Below are positions 35,270 to 46,559 of a DNA stretch of 64,000 bases, in pieces (position 1 is the first letter of the stretch; each line of letters starts with the position of its first letter). The position numbers and the translations under genes were made by a program. A model generated the notes under the pieces. It worked only from the letters and a program-made list of their open reading frames with translations, did not search any database and had not been told where the DNA came from. The stretch is from Adineta ricciae (Eukaryota; Rotifera; Eurotatoria; Adinetida; Adinetidae). Where the stretch lies: contig CAJNOJ010000046.1 in NCBI GenBank assembly GCA_905250025.1, positions 186,001 through 250,000 of the forward strand, written 5' to 3'.

Positions 35270-36714
35270 GGCTGATTTATTTTGATATTATTATGAAAAT
35301 AAACCGAATATATCAATGATAGAAAAAGGTCGAAGCTGACGATTGGTTGTTGTCGATGACCAATGAGAATTTATTGACTCAGTCTCTCTTGAGAATTGAT
35401 GAATTGTTTATATTGATTATTCGTTTCATTTTGAAGAAAAAATAAACAGACAAAGAAGAACAAATTTGAATGAAATTTGATGAAACTTTTCTTTCACGCG
35501 GATTTCAATGCATTGATGAGCTATAGCTCTTCCAATTAGTTACAGATACAATATTGATTTGTTAATTGATCGTATCAAAGAAATATATTCGTTATCTGTT
35601 CATTTGCTTTAGTAAGTTTTTTTTTTCTTCTTCTAGTTAGAACAGTCGTTCAGCGTCACTATTGAGAAGATTCGTTGCTTGGACACAAACTGTCTATCAC
35701 TGGAGGGTAACAAAAGAAAGAAAGAAATGGAAAGGGAGAGAGAAGAGAAAGAGAAAGTAGAAGAAGAAATAGAAATGCCTAAAGGAAGCTCGATTCGCAT
35801 TTGTTCTTTCACTCTCTCTGTGTCTTCTTACTAACCCTTTTCTTTCTCGTCGTTGTTGTGCACATTGTACTGTGCCCTGTATGATGTAGACGACATGCAT
35901 TACTCATCGTGTGCACACATCCATCTAACCGGTTTTTTCTCTCTCTCTCTCTCTATTGTTTATTCTCACATACATATAGACATTCTAGTTACAGTAACAA
36001 CGAGTTGAATGTTGTTAGTTTATTTTCTTGTTCTCTTTCTTGTTTCATAGAACTATCCATTCAGTGATAGTAGACTCCATTTTTGATGAATCATACCTTT
36101 CAAGGTTAAAGGCAGAAAAAATTTATCATTCCTTTTTTTTCTTTTCTTATAGGTCACAATTGTGCTATCTTTTTATGTATCGGGCATGTTTGGCAGCTGG
36201 TGTGACGTTGACCAATCGAGCTCAACTGTTATTGTCGTTGTCTATTAACAGGTTATTCTTCACATTCGAATCTTTTTTCATGTACTCGCCAATATGTTTC
36301 AACTATCATTTTCCTCCTTTCTTTTTTAGATTCGTTATCAATTCTTGTTGTTAAAAACATATTAAACGTGCTCGAATATTTGATCATGTGTGCTGTCGTC
36401 TACATTCCTTTTTGATACCGTCTCCTGTTGTATTTTCTCATCCTCCACGTAAGAATTTCTTGAAGATCATATTCCGGATCACCTTGTCGTTTGTATTTAG
36501 AAAAGGCAAAACTCTTCTTCAAAATTCTTCTCAATTGATTCGTTTCTCTCGTTTAAAATTATTCTAATAATCCACGTGTTTTGTTTTTTGTTCATTTTTG
36601 CAACGCATTTGTTCAATCACATCTAGACAATTCATCTTGTTATCTTCATCATATACATATTATTCACACACATATCTATAGACAGTAGTTCAATTTTGTT
36701 TCTTTTTTATCAAA
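35270..36714. other. shared divergent upstream region of ARMC8 and LARP4
   Basis: About 1.4 kb without coding exons. It contains pyrimidine-rich tracts and several GTAAG/YAG signals that could belong to 5' untranslated exons of LARP4 (for example near 36056-36066 and 36260-36330). No element can be assigned with certainty. Confidence 0.4.
35939..35954. repeat. (CT)8 microsatellite
   Basis: Eight CT units upstream of LARP4. Confidence 0.85.
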
Positions 36715-39700
36715 ATGACGCAAGCAACAGTAAGTCAAACGTTTCTTCATTTATTCTTCTCGTTTTCCACTAGTTAGATATCGAAAGATTGGCAGAAAAA
36801 TGCAAACTTTATATGAGATTTCTCGTCGATGTATATCCGTGTATAAGCGCATGTATTCTCTCAAATTTTTGTGCCACATTTCGGATGAGAATAGCGGGCA
36901 ACGCGCCTTTTTTGTCAACACGATCGATAGATTTATTGCTGGTGACGATGATACCGGTGTTATCGTCGATATTGTTGACAATGAAGGTTTCCTTCTAAGT
37001 AGTACTGATATTTTCACAGATAGATTCCTCTCCTCGATTATTTCATTATCAATGGATAAAGCAGCAGTTAAAATTCATTTCTGTGACTATCGTACATATG
37101 TTACATAAGATTTAAATACGAAAGAAATTGTATTTTGCATACAAAATGCCAATATCATTGATGATTCGGAGAGTTATGGCCGATTCGACCTTGTTTAACA
37201 GCGACGATATCTCTCCTCCACCATTGTTTCTAGTTGATCAAGAAGACACTGTTGTCTGCCATCCGTATAATCATCATGTGAGAAGACGAAAGAAACGAGA
37301 AGATAAAGCTCTTGGCCTTCGAATAAGAGCATAGTTAGAGTAGGAGATGGCTGCTAAGACAGCAGACAAACAAAAAAAAAGGAACGAGAACAAGAAAATA
37401 GACAGAAACGATAGAGTACTATGAAAAAAGGCGAAGAAGAAGCAAAAGTAGAAGAAAAAGGAAAAGAGTAAAAGGCAACAAGAAAATATTTGTTTGTTTT
37501 ACATAATTTTCTTTTTGTTCAAGGTAAATGTCGGCAGTAGTGTCGTCAAAAATCTCAATCCTAATGCTCAACTTTTTTCGACGAGCGATTACAACAACGG
37601 AACAGTACTAGCCGGACCGACAGTACCCAGTGGTATGTTTTTCATTCCTGTGATAATTATTATTATCATTATTGGAAAACAAAGAATGCTTTGACACGAA
37701 TCTTTTTTTTCAATAGATGAGTTATACCGAGAGTTTATTGATAATGGAACGGGATCTTATCTTCGACATCATCAACCTCCTATGTATCCAGGTAAATGAA
37801 TTACTTGTAATTGTACTTCATGTATATCTGTATGTATCTCTATTGATATTCATTCAGGTTTTTATTATGAGGGTAAGAGATTATATACAATATATCAATC
37901 GACATCCCTATACATATGTGTGTGGAAGCATTGCAAAAGAGGATAAATGCAACAGAGAGCAGTCATTCAGTTACTTTTTCTTCTTTACCATGCTTCTTTT
38001 TCTCGGTTATGTGTCCCGCTACTCATTTCTCAATCTTTCTCTCTCCCTCGCGTTCTCCACACACGAGTGCGCGAGAATACGTTGCTTCTTCTCCTTCTGA
38101 TTACCAACACACATACACACTATTTGCTTTGAACAACACATATATACATACTTATTTTCTTTTCCTCTCTCTCTCTGATTCATTCAATACATTTATGATG
38201 TGTATATTCATCTAACTATCTTATTTTCATCTTTATCATTGTTCTAGTCGATCCATCGTCAATTGACGTTCTTCAACAACAACAACAACATCATCAACAG
38301 CAACAGCAAGCAACAGAATCGAACTTCGCCNNNNNNNNNNNNNNNNNNNNNNNNNNNNNNNNNNNNNNNNNNNNNNNNTTGAGTCGGGTACATCTGATTG
38401 CTGGTACGTGACCTTCAACAGCGAAGATGATGCACAACGTGCATTTTTATATTTAACAAGAGAAAACGTTTCAATACGTGGTCAGAAGGTCTTAGTAAGT
38501 AAACTGATACTGAGTTTTATGAAAACTATTTTCCAATTTGATTCGTTTTTCCTTCTAGGCTCGAATGAAAGCACGTCTATGGCAAAAACCATCATCTGTA
38601 CCAAGTACAAATCCATCTACACCGGTTTCCCCACCTATAACTGCAACAAGTAGCGGTGCGACAAGTCCGCCGCCTCTACCACAACAGCAACAACAACAAC
38701 AGCAGCCGCCACCGATTCAGACCTATCCAAATCCAGCTTTTGTTCCACAACAACAAATTCAATCTGCTCTACCACAGTACTCATCTCATGCTCAACAGCA
38801 ACAACAGTTTAATCAACCACAACTTCCTCCGCCACCACAGCAACAGCACGCTCCTGTTTATATGCCAACACCAACAAATCCTCATCCAAATCAAGCGTCT
38901 ATTTTAGGAAATCTTCAACAACAAACCAACAACTATCGTCATCCACTACATCCCTCAGTTGTTCCATCGTCTCAACAACACGTTCCTGCTCAATTTTCAA
39001 CTGCAAATCAAGCCCAACATCCGTCTTCAATCGATCAAGCACAAGCATTGCAACATTTACGTATGGGCTATCCAAACTATGGTGCTAATACACCATTCGA
39101 TCGTGCTACATGGACAACTGCGCATCCGCAAGGTGTTCAAACAACTCCAGCTACACTTTCATTTGCTACAGCCGCTCAACAAGCCAATATGAGTTCATAT
39201 CCAGCATCGATTCATCAACAAGCACAGTTTATCGCTGCAAATGTAAATTCATTCGATTAGGTGATTCCACCAATAATTCTGTTTTCGTTTTAGCCAAACG
39301 TATTCCCAGGTGGAAACTTGTGGTATATGCCTTCTCCTTACCAAGCAACTGAACCATATCCAACAATGGTATGTTTTCCGAGCATTGTTTTTGCTGTCAA
39401 ATCGATATAAAATCAGATGAAAAGATGACGAAAACAACACGGGCCTAATCTTTTTTTATAGATTGTACCTCTCAACTCCCTGATCAGAGTACGAATCAGT
39501 TTTATTATTATTATTCATTATGTTTTTTCTTCTCTTGTGGATGTTTTGATGTGCGTGCACACCCCCAACCGCATTCTTTGCTAAGCCCGAATTTGTTTTG
39601 TTGTTGAGAAGCAGATATTTCACAAAAAACATCTCGCAGATGAGTCCAAGAGATCCTCTTCCTCGCGTTTTTTCCTCACTACGTATTTGCATGAATTTCA

Positions 39701-41399
39701 TACATATTTTACTGTACAGCACGAGGATCTCTTCTCGATCTTAAGAATTCGATTCAGATTTAGAATTTCGGATACGTAAGAAAGAAAGAAATCAGCTAAT
39801 GAAAACAATTAGCATGACGCTTCGTTTTTTCTTGTTTTTTGCTGCTCGTATGAAGAGTCTCTTACTAAAGACAACCTCTGACTGCGATTTTCTTTTCTAG
39901 GCTTATAACGGTGCCAATAAACAAAAATCTCGAATGACTCGTGAATATCCACCGACATCGAAACTACGGTAGATTTCATTTCAGCCATTGTTTATGTTCA
40001 CTAACCAAGTTTATTTTGGTAGAAATTCAGCAAAACCTCCTAATACACGTAATTCTCGTCATGAAGGTGTTCAAATGAATAGCGAACATTCAAACGAACT
40101 ACTTGATTATTGTCAACACAGTACTCCACAGTTCGTATTTTTGAATCTTTCTTCTTGATCTCTCACAAAACGCGCTCTTCTTTAGTTCCGAAGGTAGCAG
40201 TTCACCAGTCCCTCGTGCCGAAGCAGTAATTAACCGTACCAATGAACCAATAGCACAAGCAGTACCAAATACATCGATACAACACGTTCAGACATATCCT
40301 TCAAATCCAATAGAAGCATCAGTTAATGATAGTGTTGATCATTATCATCATCAACCAGCAAATGATGTGTAAGACAGGAATAGTATTCACTAGTGGAAAA
40401 GAATGTCTATCTTGTTCTTTTTTGTCTACATCTGATAGTTTATACAATAATGCGAACAGTCATGTCCAACATCAAGGATCTTCTGATATGAATCCATCCC
40501 AAGATCAAACAAATGAATCACAAAATTTAGGCAAATTTTCAAATCAACAATCATATTCGACTGTAAGATTAGTTCTGAAAAATTTTCTACCTAAAGAGAT
40601 TTTCTTTTAGTCTTCATCCGTGGATAATTCGAAATTGAATTATCAACCCTTAGAACAACGAAAATCATCCATAAATAATCAAGATCAACAACAACACTCT
40701 TCAGTTAATGAAAATCAACAGCAGCAACAAACATCACAATCAAATAAAAAAGCTAATCAACAGCAAGCACAAATCCGTCCATTAATGCCACGTGAAAATC
40801 GATCAGCACAAAATTCCAACCGTCCATCGTCTTCACAACAACAAGGACGATCTCAACAACAACAACAGCCCCGAATGAATCCAAATTCATCCACACCATT
40901 GAGTGTTTCAATCCCTAAAGTACCATCGGCGTCTTATGGTAATCAAACATCATCCTCATCACCACAATCACCGAATTCAAATCAAAAGTAAGTCAATTGT
41001 TTAAGAATCTAGTGTATATCTCGCGTTGTTCTTCCTTCGCTAGAGCTCAGCAACAACAACAACAACAACAACAACAGCAAGCTAACGATAATGGTCCACG
41101 TACTTATGCTGATATGCTCAAAGTCAAACAAGTTCCCCAACAACAACAAAGTGAATCAACAAAATCCCCAACCAATGAAACTAATGACTTATCTTCATCA
41201 CGTGCTCAGTCCCCTACAACTAATAATAATCCTAAAGCTGATTCTGTTTCCGTAAATCCAGAAACGAATGGACCATTATCGTCGTCGTCCTCAGATCTCT
41301 CACCTTCGAATCAAAATGAATCACAAGTGACCTCTCAATCATCAAATGTTAATGATTCCAATGCTGCTCGTCGTAATAGTTCAGCGTCGGATCATCCCC

Positions 41400-41433
<34 letters not shown>

Positions 41434-41797
41434 GCAACATTCTTCATCACCATCATCACATCAACAGTATAACAATTCACGTGGTCGAGGCGGAGGTCGC
41501 GGAGGAAATGGTGGTGGTAATTATCGCTATCCAAATGAACGCCGTTCTGGTTCGAGCAATAGTTTGAACCGGGGCGGTGGTGGCAATCGAGGAAATGGTC
41601 GTCGCTCAGTAAATAACAATGCCGGTCCGAATGGACCACCAGCTTATCAGTCACGTGGCAGCGGTAGTCGTGGTAATGGACGATTTTTTGATCGGTCACG
41701 TGGTGGAGGTGGTAACTATCACAATAGTAATCAAACGGTGCATCGCTTCACCGGCAACACAGGCAGTGTTGAACCACAGGTTCACTATGCTGAATAA
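36715..41797 (+). CDS. LARP4: La-related protein 4 (LARP4/4B), interrupted by an assembly gap
   Basis: The tiny first exon 36715-36729 (MTQAT) is followed by a 794 bp intron and then exons 37524-37632, 37717-37791, 37858-37872 (a 15 bp microexon) and 38248 into the N-run. Downstream parts include 38379-38494, about 38560-39242, 39294-39368, 39901-39968 and further exons to 41797. Roughly 930 residues are visible. LNPNAQLF is the variant PAM2 motif of LARP4. After the gap, CWYVTFNSEDDAQRAFLYL and the following ARMKARLW are the end of its RRM. The La motif and the start of the RRM are hidden by the gap. The rest is Gln-rich, with an RGG-type Gly/Arg C-terminus. LARP4 binds poly(A) and PABP and protects mRNA poly(A) tails. 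Missing bases are an assembly matter, not evidence of a broken gene. Confidence 0.88.
38331..38378. other. assembly gap (48 N) inside LARP4
   Basis: A run of 48 N. The flanking exons jump from before the La motif to the second half of the RRM, so the true missing sequence should be several hundred bases and the N count is nominal. Confidence 0.95.
41048..41438 (+). repeat. CAA/CAG tracts encoding polyglutamine in LARP4
   Basis: The longest runs are 41048-41080 and 41397-41438. Shorter ones occur throughout 38679-41150. They explain several long shadow frames on both strands. Confidence 0.85.
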
Positions 41798-42590
41798 ATA
41801 TTTAAAAAAAAACATTACATGATTTCTATCTTCTCGAGTTGTTCGTCTTTCGTTGCTTATTTATTTGTAGTTCCTGTCTCTTGAAATGAACCCAAGAAAA
41901 GCAAAAATAGACAAAAAAAACAAGAAAAATTGTCAGAAAAAAAATACTAAAAGAAAACGTTTGTATGTGTGTGTGTGTTTGTTCCACTCTTTTTCTCTCG
42001 CGTATCGTCTACTTTTTTGTAACGATTTAAAAAAACAAAAAAATTTCTTTCTTTTTTCGTTCTCAACCCACTCTGTATGCGTGTGTGTGCGTGTGTTTGG
42101 TGCTCTTGATTTCTTCTGCTTTCGTTTTTCTTTTTCGTTCTCGTCTTCCGGAGATACAAGTGTTTCGTTTTTGTCTTTTTGGATTTCACCACTCAACCCT
42201 TTCTCTTTTTTTTCGGACTCGCACACAAGAAAACAAAACTTTATAGTCTCCCGGTGTGTGCTTTTTTTCTTTTTGTGGTTGTTTCTTTCTTTCATTTCGA
42301 AAACTATCCATCTTAAATGCTTCTTTTCTTTTGTCAACACACAAAAAAAACACTACTTGTTTGTTTTGTTTCTCTTCTAATTTCTTGTTTTGTTCAGTTG
42401 ACCGATTTTCTGTACGTATGTGTTTGTACGCGTCGAAGAGTTTTCTTCTTCTTTTTTCCTTTGTTTGTGTCCAGAGAAAAAACAATGATGATGATGATGG
42501 AAAGCGTGAGCGATGTTGATTGAGAAAGAGAGAGAGAAAGAGAAAAGAAAATAACGGCAAGATCAATTTTTTATACAACTAATAAAAGAT
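41798..42590. other. 3' untranslated regions of LARP4 and the convergent unknown gene
   Basis: Low-complexity T-rich and TTTCTT-rich sequence with long but compositionally trivial frames on both strands (for example 41886-42380 +, 41933-42340 - and 42186-42578 -). No domain is visible. I treat them as noncoding. Confidence 0.6.
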
Positions 42591-43586
42591 TCATGACTTT
42601 CTCTCTCGTGGAAATGTTTTCGTATTTCGTTCAATGGCTTCAATGGCTAACCGTACTCGATTTATCGGTACGGATTTAATCACAGGTGATACTTGAGAAT
42701 GAGCAGGTCGTACTATCTAAAATGAAGTACATCCACAGGGAAAACGAATCTCTGAAAGCAGCATTCATTGGCATACTGGAAGTTCTTCTTCCTTTTCTGG
42801 GGCGATGAAGGACCAGCTTAAATTTGATTTGTGCACATATTTTGCTTCGTGGTCACCTGCACTGTTGTCAATGACTTTAATTTCGATATCTGTCTCTTTC
42901 GGTTGCTGATGTTCATCCGGTAACCATGGAATATGAAATCGATTCTGTTCTTTCCACTCATTCAGACTTTTATCGATATTTTGTCGCGAAAACCGAAATG
43001 CCTCTGGGTTTTCTGTTGGGATAATCTTCGCAAATAATTCGATACTCTCAAAAAATAGGTTTAGATATTCACGCTGAATGTTGTCCATCTGCACACAGAA
43101 TTGTTGATAATTTGTTTGAAATATCGAGAATTCGGTAGAAAATTTTCTCGACACATTCATCTTCTGTGCATTTTCTTTCCAATGAATGAACATATCTAAT
43201 CGTTTACCGAAATGTTTCAATCGAGAACGGATGGCTTTTGTTGAATTATTCTTTAACCATACTGAACATCGAATAGTTAAACATTCGAGTTCATAGAGAA
43301 GCTTGGTTAGATATTCTGAACGCGTTTTCACTTGTGAAGTCAAAGGAAAGATTCGATTGAACTTTGCCTGATATCTATTGAGATTCACTGAAAATCTTTC
43401 TAAGTTGTCGTCTTCATCGAAGAGAATATTTTCAAATATAAAACAATTTTTACGTATCCATTTAATTGTTAGAATAGACACATTCAAACGTTCGATTAGA
43501 CGTGATGGATGTGGTGTAAGACAAGAAGACATAGAAAAAAAAATATATAAAGAAACAAACGAAAAGTACGCGCGAGATATTTCCAC
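42591..43586 (-). CDS. conserved-looking helical protein, not recognised
   Basis: Two exons (43586-42777 and 42716-42591) encode 311 residues in phase. The second exon is supported by a clean 60 bp intron and a frame ending in PRERKS. I do not recognise the family. The first about 20 residues are hydrophobic, but an in-frame Met at 43532 (MSSCLTPHPS) may be the real start. The rest is predicted to be mostly helical (for example YLTKLLYELECLTIRC and KHFGKRLDMFIHWKENAQK) with an acidic patch near EKEEELP and a basic end. It starts 229 bp from the SAS-6 start on the opposite strand, so the two may share a promoter. A centrosomal or ciliary role is a guess from that neighbour only. Confidence 0.65.
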
Positions 43587-43815
43587 GGAGATAATTCATC
43601 GTGTGTCAGATGACATAAGAGATTCCTTGGTATTTTTGACACTTTGGCGTTGTAGACAATGTAACCATGAGTATTAGACTCATTCTTTGCCTATTGAAAC
43701 GATGTCACTGGTTGTTAAGCGTCGCTTAGGATTTTATTGGTTAAAAAAAGTCATCAAATAGAATTTTATTTTGAAATTTTCTTCTCTCGACTTGTTATTT
43801 TTCTATTTTGTGGTT

Positions 43816-46559
43816 ATGGACACAGTCGTATCATCGGCACCTCATTCAACTTTATTCAGTAAAAATATCTATCTGAGAATCGTATCAAACAGTCAAACTG
43901 AAGACAAGTAAAGAAAAACAAGTTAAGTTGAACCAATCAATCTGTTTTTCTTTAGATCTCGAAATATTCATGTGACTGTCGAATTTCAAACAGGCAGTTC
44001 ATTGCAAACCGTTCGTATTTCATTCGATCGATTCGAATTTTAATTAGAAATGCGTCATTTTAGGAATTAGTAATCAAATTAACAGATGATGATGATCCTT
44101 TTTTTCTCTATGAAGTTCATATCAATGCTGAAGATTTCAAAAAGTAATAGCAAAGAAAAAATAGCATCGGAATCGTTCGGAACTTTCTCATTTTAGTCTA
44201 AAACAAGAAGAAAAAATCGTTGTTGACTTCAACGCATTTCCTGAACATGTGATTGGCTACTTGAAGCTGTGTATTCGTGACCAGCACATCGATGTTACAC
44301 CGGGAAAGTAAGAAAACTTGAGCGAAACATGTAACACATCGATCTAAATTGAATGTAGTGGTTCGCGTTATCAATTACAAGTTGTTAGTGGTGAACCGCA
44401 ATTAACAACTGGCCAAGTCTATTTACGTGTCGTGGAAATCAGTTCGTTTAAGCATTTAACACATTTGTCGTTAACATTTACATCAGCGAATGATTATGAA
44501 ATCAAAAGTTATCTCGCTCGATGTTTACAATTGAAAAAGGTAATTGTCAAATGATTGCTCGCTTATCTATTTTGTTTTCTTTAGAATGAGTATAATCATT
44601 TGTACAATGAATATGAACGAATAAAGAAAGAATTGGAATCAACGCAAACAGTACGATGAAATTGAAATCGATGTGTTGAGTTTGCTGAGTGAACGTTTAC
44701 TTTTAGGAATTGAAGGAAAGAAATACGAATTTCGAAAAACTGAAACTCGAATGGGATTCGAATACAAGCAGTATTATCGGTAAACATATGCAGGAGTTAG
44801 CCGAAGAGAAAGAAAAAGCATTACAAGTATGTTATCAAAGTATTTCAACAAAAAAAGTATTTTGTTTTTCCAGGAACGAACAAGTTTACAACAAAAAATC
44901 GAGAATGATCGTCGTGATCTCGAACAAGCACATACGAGAAATGTTCGTGACATGCAGGAACGCTTAACTAAACTCGAAGAAACTACCAAAGTTTGTTTTA
45001 TTTACTCGAGACTCACCCTCAACTAGTGATTCCATTTTAGGAATTAACAAGTTTGAAATACCGAAATGAAATAACGATCAGTGAATTGAATTCCAAATTA
45101 GCAACGCTGACCGAAGAGCATCAGCAAGCAAAGGAAGAGATCGTCAAGTACCGCAAGACAAATACAACCCTCGAGAATGATATTCATCAATATGAAAAAA
45201 CAGTTAATCATTTGCGAACGAAAATCGCTTTGGTAGAACAAGAAGTGAAGAGTAAACAAGAAGTTATTCATCAAACAAACGATCGCATCGCGATTGAGCA
45301 AGATTCGAAGGTAAATCGTTCAGAGAGTTTTTCTCGATGTGAGTTTTTTCGTTAATCTTTCCATTTAGAAAAAATACGAAGAAACAGTTCAATTGAAGAT
45401 GGAGAAAATGTTAGAATTAAAACGCGATTTAGACAAAGCTAACGAAATCATTGTTCGATTCGGTACGGATTTGAAAAAATATCAAAGTGATTTGCAAAAG
45501 AAACAACAAGAATTGGCCAAATGTGAAGAAAAAGTAAGGTCACGTAAGAATTTTCCTCATCTTCTTCATTTGCAAATCTAGATGAAAACCAAAGATCAAA
45601 TAGCAACAAAACAGGAAAGAATTTTGCAAGAAAAAGAACGAGAATTAGCCTCAATTCAAAAAGAGAATTCGGAAATGATTAGTAAACTGGAGAAATCCAC
45701 TGATTCATATAAGAAATTAACTGAACAACATAATGAAGCGAAAGAAATTTTGAAAAAGAATGAAGCGTTGATTAACTATCTCAATCATAAATTAACTGAA
45801 TATCAAAACATTCCATCTCAACAACAACAAGCACGTATATTAAACGGAAATATGACTTTGGACACCTCTTCCACAACAACAACAAATCATTTTCGTCCAA
45901 CGTCATTTCTGGTACTTTGCTTTCAATGAGTATCGAACAACACTTAAAGCATTCTCATGTTTTTCTTAGTCGAACTCGCATAGTAATAGTGAACCGAATT
46001 CAATGAGACATGTAGCGCAATTTCCAAGTCTACAAACACATTACGAACCGATGAATAAATCTCAAGTAGAACAATACTCCATAGAAAATAATCAAATCTC
46101 ATTCGCTTTGTTTCTTTCAATTAGGGAACAACGTGGAATAGTTCAACAACAGGTCATCAACATCTAATGAGTAGCACACAAATGCCGTTGACATCCAATG
46201 TACGACATCATTCTGCTAGTAATGGCGACCTTAAAGAGACAACTGAAGCCAAGTAAGAATTTTTTCTATTCACAATTGTTCATTGTATAAATGACAATTT
46301 CAGTTCGATCAATCCACCGATGAGTTCTCGAATAGACCCTAAATATTTCCAGTTTAATTCCTCGCTACCTACAAATAGTTTACCACTTCGTTCGTCCGTG
46401 TCAGCTGGAAATGTTCAACATTCTGCACGTACGAATACGACAACAACATCGTCAGTTACGAACAAACCATTGTCTGCTCAACAAAATCGATCTGCTCGCC
46501 AACATTCCGTCAATACAACTCCACTCGCTTCCGCATACTCCTCAGAAAAACAAATGTAA
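43816..46559 (+). CDS. SASS6: spindle assembly abnormal protein 6 homolog (centriole cartwheel protein)
   Basis: About fourteen short exons encode about 690 residues. The N-terminal head (residues 1-about 165) carries the SAS-6 pattern: LVIKLTDDDDPFFLYEVHIN, then EDFKK, VVDFNAFPEHVIGYLKLC and the region QLQVVSG to LTHLSLTF. A long parallel coiled coil follows, from about 170 to 470 (heptad-rich, Lys/Glu). The C-terminus is Ser/Thr/Asn-rich and disordered with a conserved-looking IDPKYFQ. SAS-6 dimers form the nine-fold hub of the centriole cartwheel. Most introns are about 50 bp; the donor after SLQT is the weak GTTCGT. It is head to head with an unrecognised gene. Confidence 0.9.

Noticed and set aside
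36751-37108. 88-102 codon frames inside LARP4 intron 1
   Set aside because: No recognisable family, and overlapping frames are open on both strands; probably chance. The long intron is noted in the LARP4 entry.
38256-41438. CAA/CAG arrays as satellite or CRISPR-like repeats
   Set aside because: They are in-frame polyglutamine tracts of LARP4 with no spacer structure.
41886-42578. Long frames of 130-164 codons on both strands
   Set aside because: They are low-complexity T/C- or A/G-rich 3' untranslated sequence with no domain and no splice context.
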